The notes under the pieces were generated by a model. It did no database searches. It was given only the letters and a program-made list of their open reading frames with translations, and was not told the origin of the DNA. From assembly GCA_025399215.1 (NCBI GenBank), contig MU621409.1, positions 1 to 12,131 of the forward strand: a DNA stretch of 12,131 nt, given 5' to 3'. The translations under genes were made by a program, and so were the position numbers. Of the stretch, positions 8,993-12,131 are shown piece after piece. This DNA comes from Globomyces pollinis-pini. Taxonomy: Eukaryota; Chytridiomycota; Chytridiomycetes; Rhizophydiales; Globomycetaceae. Each line of letters starts with the position of its first letter. The stretch's first letter is position 1.

Positions 8993-10823
8993 ATGTCAAT
9001 GAATAGCGATATCCATTCCAACAACAGCCATTCTAGTAATAGCTATTCTAGCAATCATTCAAGCAACAACAATCTGGAGGGTAGTCCCGATCATCTGGTT
9101 GTTCTAGTTCATGGAGTTGGAGGAACTGCTTGTGAATTAAAGTATATTGCTAAACAATTATCCAAACATAAATCATTGCTTTTGAAGGCCCCTGAAGTCA
9201 ACCATGGGTTAACTCAAGATGGAATCCCTCAAGGGGCAAATCGAATATACCATTGGATCTTAGATATAATTTCATCACATTCAATCAAATATTTATCATT
9301 CATTGGTCACTCTTTAGGTGGTATTTATGCTAGAACTGTTATCGGTTTGCTTCACAAAAACCACCTTTTTCCAAACTATATAATCCCAGTAAATTTCATT
9401 ACGATTGCAACACCACATCTTGGTGCTAGACAACATGCCCATCTAGGATCCCATATAACTGGAAGATTTCTCAAAACTTTTTTTGGAGATACACTATTAC
9501 AATTAACGCTAACGGACTCATTGACATCCCCTGATCAGTCGTTTTTACTAAAACTGACCGATCCTTTTTATATAACACCGCTCAAACTGTTCACCAACTT
9601 GATCTGCTATGCGAATGTTAGATACGACAGTGTGGTTTGTTATACAACGGGTAATATCAGACTATCATGTATAACAGATGATGTATTGGATAAAAATCAA
9701 GTATCTTATCCTGCGGTAGTTGAAGATAAGAATGATGAACATATCCAAGATGTGGATTTGATCAATGATTCACTTGAAAGGAAAATACATCGTGTGTTAA
9801 ACAGACTTCCGTGGAAACGCTATGCTGTGTTTCCAAGTAGACCTTTAATAGCTCATACAGGTATTTTGAATCAGTCTGACATTGTTAGATATTATTGTAC
9901 GTTCGGAATCTTGGGATTTAAAACATGGAGGGCCAGTGGTTCGACATCTTGTGGATGAATTTAAAGTTGAAATTTCCGAAGATGTTAAGCAAAAGTTGCC
10001 CGATTCAAAGCAACTAAAGCAACATGGATCTGATATATCACATATTATTGTTGTTATTGGTGGCCCTAAAACCCCGTCAAATTTTAGAGATCAAGTTGCA
10101 TTACTTTTTAAATCGCCAACTTTTAAAGTCGTCTCTCCAGCAATGCTTCCGAATCAGGGTATCACAGAGAACGCCATATCAATGCTCGATTGGATGAAAA
10201 CCTATTTAGGTATCAGTAAAGATGTTCCTCCCAGCCAAGCAAAATTTTCAATTGTTGCCCATCACTTGGGAGGTCTCTATGCAAGGTGTTTAGTTGGCTT
10301 GTTGTATGAGGAGCATCTGTTACCACAAATTCTATTGCCAACTACATTTATTACGATTGATACACCACATATTGGGAAAAAATTAAAATATTTTCAGAAT
10401 GAAGGCATTTTTGAATTATTATCCATTGATTCCACTTCATTTTCCGACCCACACAAGTTAAAATTCTTGCTGGAGCCCAAGTATATGATTTCGTTGAAAC
10501 TTTTTGAATCTCTCTATATCTATTATAATTCACAGAAACCTTCATCCATACACAGCAATTCGATTTCTCTATTCAATATCAGTAAAGATTACCAAAGCGA
10601 AGTGGATGAAGACAGTCTGAAAATTTATTCTGAAATTTTATTGGAACGAGCAACTTCATATACATGTAATTCGCAAATAATGACTCTGAAATCGGAAGTG
10701 GAAATGATAGATAGACTAAATCTGTTCGATTGGGTTCGATATTCTATCAAATCAAATGTGAATAATTTTGTTTGTCATCAAGCGTTCCTAAATCATTTAC
10801 AAAAAATCTTTCTTAATAAATAA
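8993..10823 (+). CDS. Tandem DUF676/ROG1-like lipase: active domain fused to a dead copy
   Basis: Exons 8993-9860 and 9889-10823 join across a 28-nt intron to a 600-aa protein ending in TAA. Residues 1-28 are a Ser/Asn-rich low-complexity leader without a signal peptide. Domain 1 (about 33-315) is an alpha/beta hydrolase of the ROG1/FAM135 type: HGVGG at 40-44, nucleophile elbow GHSLGG with Ser107, PHLG at 141-144, likely acid Asp212 (RYDSVV) and likely His288 (SRPLIAH), then the family-typical HLVDEF end, which the splice junction restores. Domain 2 (about 340-600) repeats the fold: 23 of 44 residues around the elbow are identical by hand count. However, the elbow reads AHHLGG with His415 in place of Ser, the HGVGG oxyanion motif reads IGGPK, and the Asp equivalent is absent. 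His586 may be retained. Domain 1 probably hydrolyses a lipid ester, substrate unknown. Domain 2 is probably a regulatory or structural pseudoenzyme. Confidence 0.9.
9861..9888 (+). other. 28-nt intron joining the two lipase domains
   Basis: GTATTT donor, TCTGAC branch motif and GTTAG acceptor. Splicing turns SRPLIAHT plus DIIVRSES...VVRHLVDEF into the expected end of a DUF676 domain and fuses the downstream frame. Retention shifts the frame and gives a 321-aa product that ends at the TGA at 9956-9958. Confidence 0.9.
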
Positions 10824-10824
10824 A
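10815..10824 (+). terminator. Overlapping AATAAA signals across the lipase stop codon
   Basis: Two overlapping AATAAA hexamers (10815-10820 and 10819-10824) span the TAA stop at 10821-10823. If used, the coding end and the polyadenylation signal share bases. Confidence 0.4.
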
Positions 10825-11048
10825 TTCATTTCAAAGTAAGTTTTTGTTCACGCAAATCCAATTGGGAATGTTGTATGATGGAATTAGATCACCTACCGCA
10901 ATCAACCAAGTCAAAATGTTTCATGTCTATCAAGTTCAGATACATCCCTCTCAGCAGAACTATTTCATCATCACCAGAAGAAAACGCATACCTTTGACCT
11001 TTGCTCTTAATCTTGGATACCTGACTTCCTGTGTTGTATCTATACCAA
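10825..11048. other. Intergenic region, nothing recognised
   Basis: A 71-codon open frame at 10844-11059 has no recognisable motif and no introns or homology cues, so I treat it as chance. The region most likely carries the upstream control region of the cupin gene. Confidence 0.5.
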
Positions 11049-11056
11049 TGACGTCA
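11049..11056. promoter_or_regulatory. Palindromic CRE-type site TGACGTCA
   Basis: A perfect CRE/ATF-CREB octamer lies 79-86 nt before the cupin start codon and 46 bp before a TATA box. In fungi and animals bZIP factors bind this site. Use here is inference from sequence and position. Confidence 0.45.
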
Positions 11057-11101
11057 TAAGTGTAGGCGAAGTACAAGGCGGATGGTGAACACAGTGTCGG
11101 A

Positions 11102-11109
11102 TATAAATA
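11102..11109 (+). promoter_or_regulatory. TATA box of the cupin gene
   Basis: TATAAATA, a strong consensus TATA element, lies 26-33 nt before the ATG at 11135. A conventional 25-30 nt TATA-to-start spacing would put transcription initiation almost at the ATG, implying a leader of only a few bases. Confidence 0.55.
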
Positions 11110-11134
11110 CCAATCAATCAATTCAAACGAATTA

Positions 11135-12131
11135 ATGAAATTAATTTCTGCTCTGTATGCGTTGAATGTTGTGTTGTGTCAATCCACAGGAACTCAAGGA
11201 GAGATGACGGAAGTGGAACGATTAGCTAAATTCCAACCAAACGACTTTGTATTGGATATTGGAATCAATCCCAAGGTGATTTCAAAGGGTGATGGAGGAT
11301 CTGTTGCTTTGTTAGCTGCCGCTACCTTACCAGCTGTACGTACACATAATCGCCATTGCTGTGATTTCATTGGAACCCTGTGGAGTCAATCGACCTCATA
11401 TACATCCTCGTGGTACCGAAGCTGCGTACATTGTCAAGGGTAAGAATATTACTATGGGATTTGCTCCTGAAAATGGTGGAAAGGTTGTGATTAATAATGC
11501 TGGAGCTGGATTTGCTTCCTTCTTTCCACAAGGGTACATTCACTTTCAAGCCAATAATGATTGTGAACCAGGTAATTTGGAATGATGATTCTAATAGTGT
11601 AGCGTTGTTGGTAGCTGGTTTGAATCATGACGATCCAGGTACAATTACCGTTGTGACCCAATTCTTTGCATTACCGGATGGAACACTTGAAGCCGCTACT
11701 GGACTGGCGGATATGGAAGCCCGAAGATTGAAAGGTCAAGTAGATCTAGGAACGGCACCTAGTTTGATGAAAGAGTGTCGTAAACGATGTGGTCTTGATA
11801 AAGGACCAGGCCCACAACCACCCAATGGAGGAGGTGGTGCACCTAGAATTCAATTAGTTGATGTAAAAGGTCAAAAAACAGAAACTGGAGGAGTGATTGG
11901 TTGTTTTGGTATCAATGGAATCAATCCAAATCGACTCAAAGAAATCCTACAATTAACTCCAAACATTGGAGTTTTCTTCTACACTGCCGAGAATTGTGTA
12001 CGTAACACACGGATCAATGATGGTAAACCACCTCAAACTGCAATAGGACCTGTTGCACCAGAAGTTGCTAATGCAGATGTGAAATCACTGCGACTAGTTC
12101 AAGTAAATGGTGGTGCTCTCGCGACAGAAAA
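11135..12131 (+). CDS. Secreted germin-like cupin, frameshifted, 3' end outside window
   Basis: The ATG at 11135 opens with a hydrophobic signal peptide (MKLISALYALNVVLC, cleavage near residue 16), so the product is probably secreted. The frame runs in family-typical sequence to LPAVRTH at about 11347, then continues in the +1 frame from IAIAVISLEPCG (11349 on); no GT-AG intron fits between. It runs to 11571, a 31-nt intron lies at 11572-11602, and exon 11603-12131 stays open to the window end. Cupin motif 1 is complete (G then four residues, HIH, four residues, E, six residues, G), and motif 2 is complete (GFASFFPQGYIHFQAN), so metal-binding residues are present. A Cys-containing stretch and a Pro/Gly-rich linker then lead to an unrecognised C-terminal region. 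Relatives include germins and slime-mould spherulins; the enzymatic activity, if any, cannot be told. It is either a recent pseudogene, a sequence error, or a frameshifted gene. Confidence 0.82.
11336..11352 (+). other. Apparent frameshift in the cupin gene
   Basis: Homology-like sequence passes from frame 11135 to frame 11361 within about 10 bases. The region lacks any AG that could close a short intron starting at GTACGT (11336). Family spacing between the PAL-like motif and PCG suggests two missing bases rather than one extra. Confidence 0.7.
11572..11602 (+). other. 31-nt intron in the cupin gene
   Basis: GTAATT donor, TCTAAT branch-like motif and GTGTAG acceptor. Splicing joins NDCEP to a phase-1 Ala codon and then LLVAGLNHDDPG, continuing the cupin. 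The alternative acceptor at CTAATAG would create an immediate stop. Confidence 0.88.

Noticed and set aside
10844..11059. 71-codon open frame between the lipase and cupin genes
   Set aside because: No motif, no similarity I can recognise, and length is expected by chance.
11336..11397. A GT-AG intron explaining the cupin frame change
   Set aside because: The first AG after GTACGT is inside the conserved PCGVN segment, so using it would delete conserved residues, and the family spacing already fits a simple indel.

Overview
This window looks like nuclear DNA from a eukaryote. It holds five recognisable protein-coding genes plus one fragment, and all five genes are on the plus strand, head to tail. 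The reading frames are broken by GT-AG introns of only 25-32 nt, most with a branch-point-like CTAAY or CTGAC a few bases before the acceptor. Removing them restores full-length, strongly conserved proteins, so the intron calls are well supported. TAA, TAG and TGA all appear as stops, so the genetic code looks standard. The gene set (tyrosine catabolism, pyrimidine catabolism, lipid metabolism, a secreted cupin), the compact spacing and the AT-rich intergenic DNA suggest a free-living or saprotrophic microbial eukaryote. An early-diverging fungus is my best guess, but the sequence alone does not settle this and I hold it at low confidence.

Layout: (1) 1-363 is the 3' end of an unrecognised gene, whose last part lies in a three-copy inverted repeat with palindromic centres (202-505). 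(2) 652-1582 is AT-rich non-coding DNA with a 70-bp-period tandem repeat at 731-860. (3) 1636-3258 encodes an oleate hydratase of 530 aa with one 30-nt intron. (4) 3259-3862 is an intergenic region with nested hairpins built on TGTGGGGG. (5) 3863-5287 encodes 4-hydroxyphenylpyruvate dioxygenase (380 aa) in 11 exons, including an 18-nt microexon. (6) 5794-8804 encodes dihydropyrimidine dehydrogenase (982 aa) in three exons. (7) 8993-10823 encodes a 600-aa protein with an intact DUF676/ROG1-like lipase domain fused to a second, catalytically dead copy. (8) 11135 to the window end is a secreted germin-like/spherulin-like cupin. It has one intron, an apparent small frameshift, and an unrecognised C-terminal extension that runs off the window.

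The genes do not form one pathway. HPPD and DPD are housekeeping catabolic enzymes. The lipase (fatty acid release) and oleate hydratase (water addition to unsaturated fatty acids) could both act on lipids, but nothing in the sequence shows that they are co-regulated. The points most worth following up are the uniformly tiny introns, the lipase-pseudolipase fusion, the bacterial-type oleate hydratase with Met in place of the usual catalytic Glu, and the palindromic repeat array whose copies keep a reading frame.
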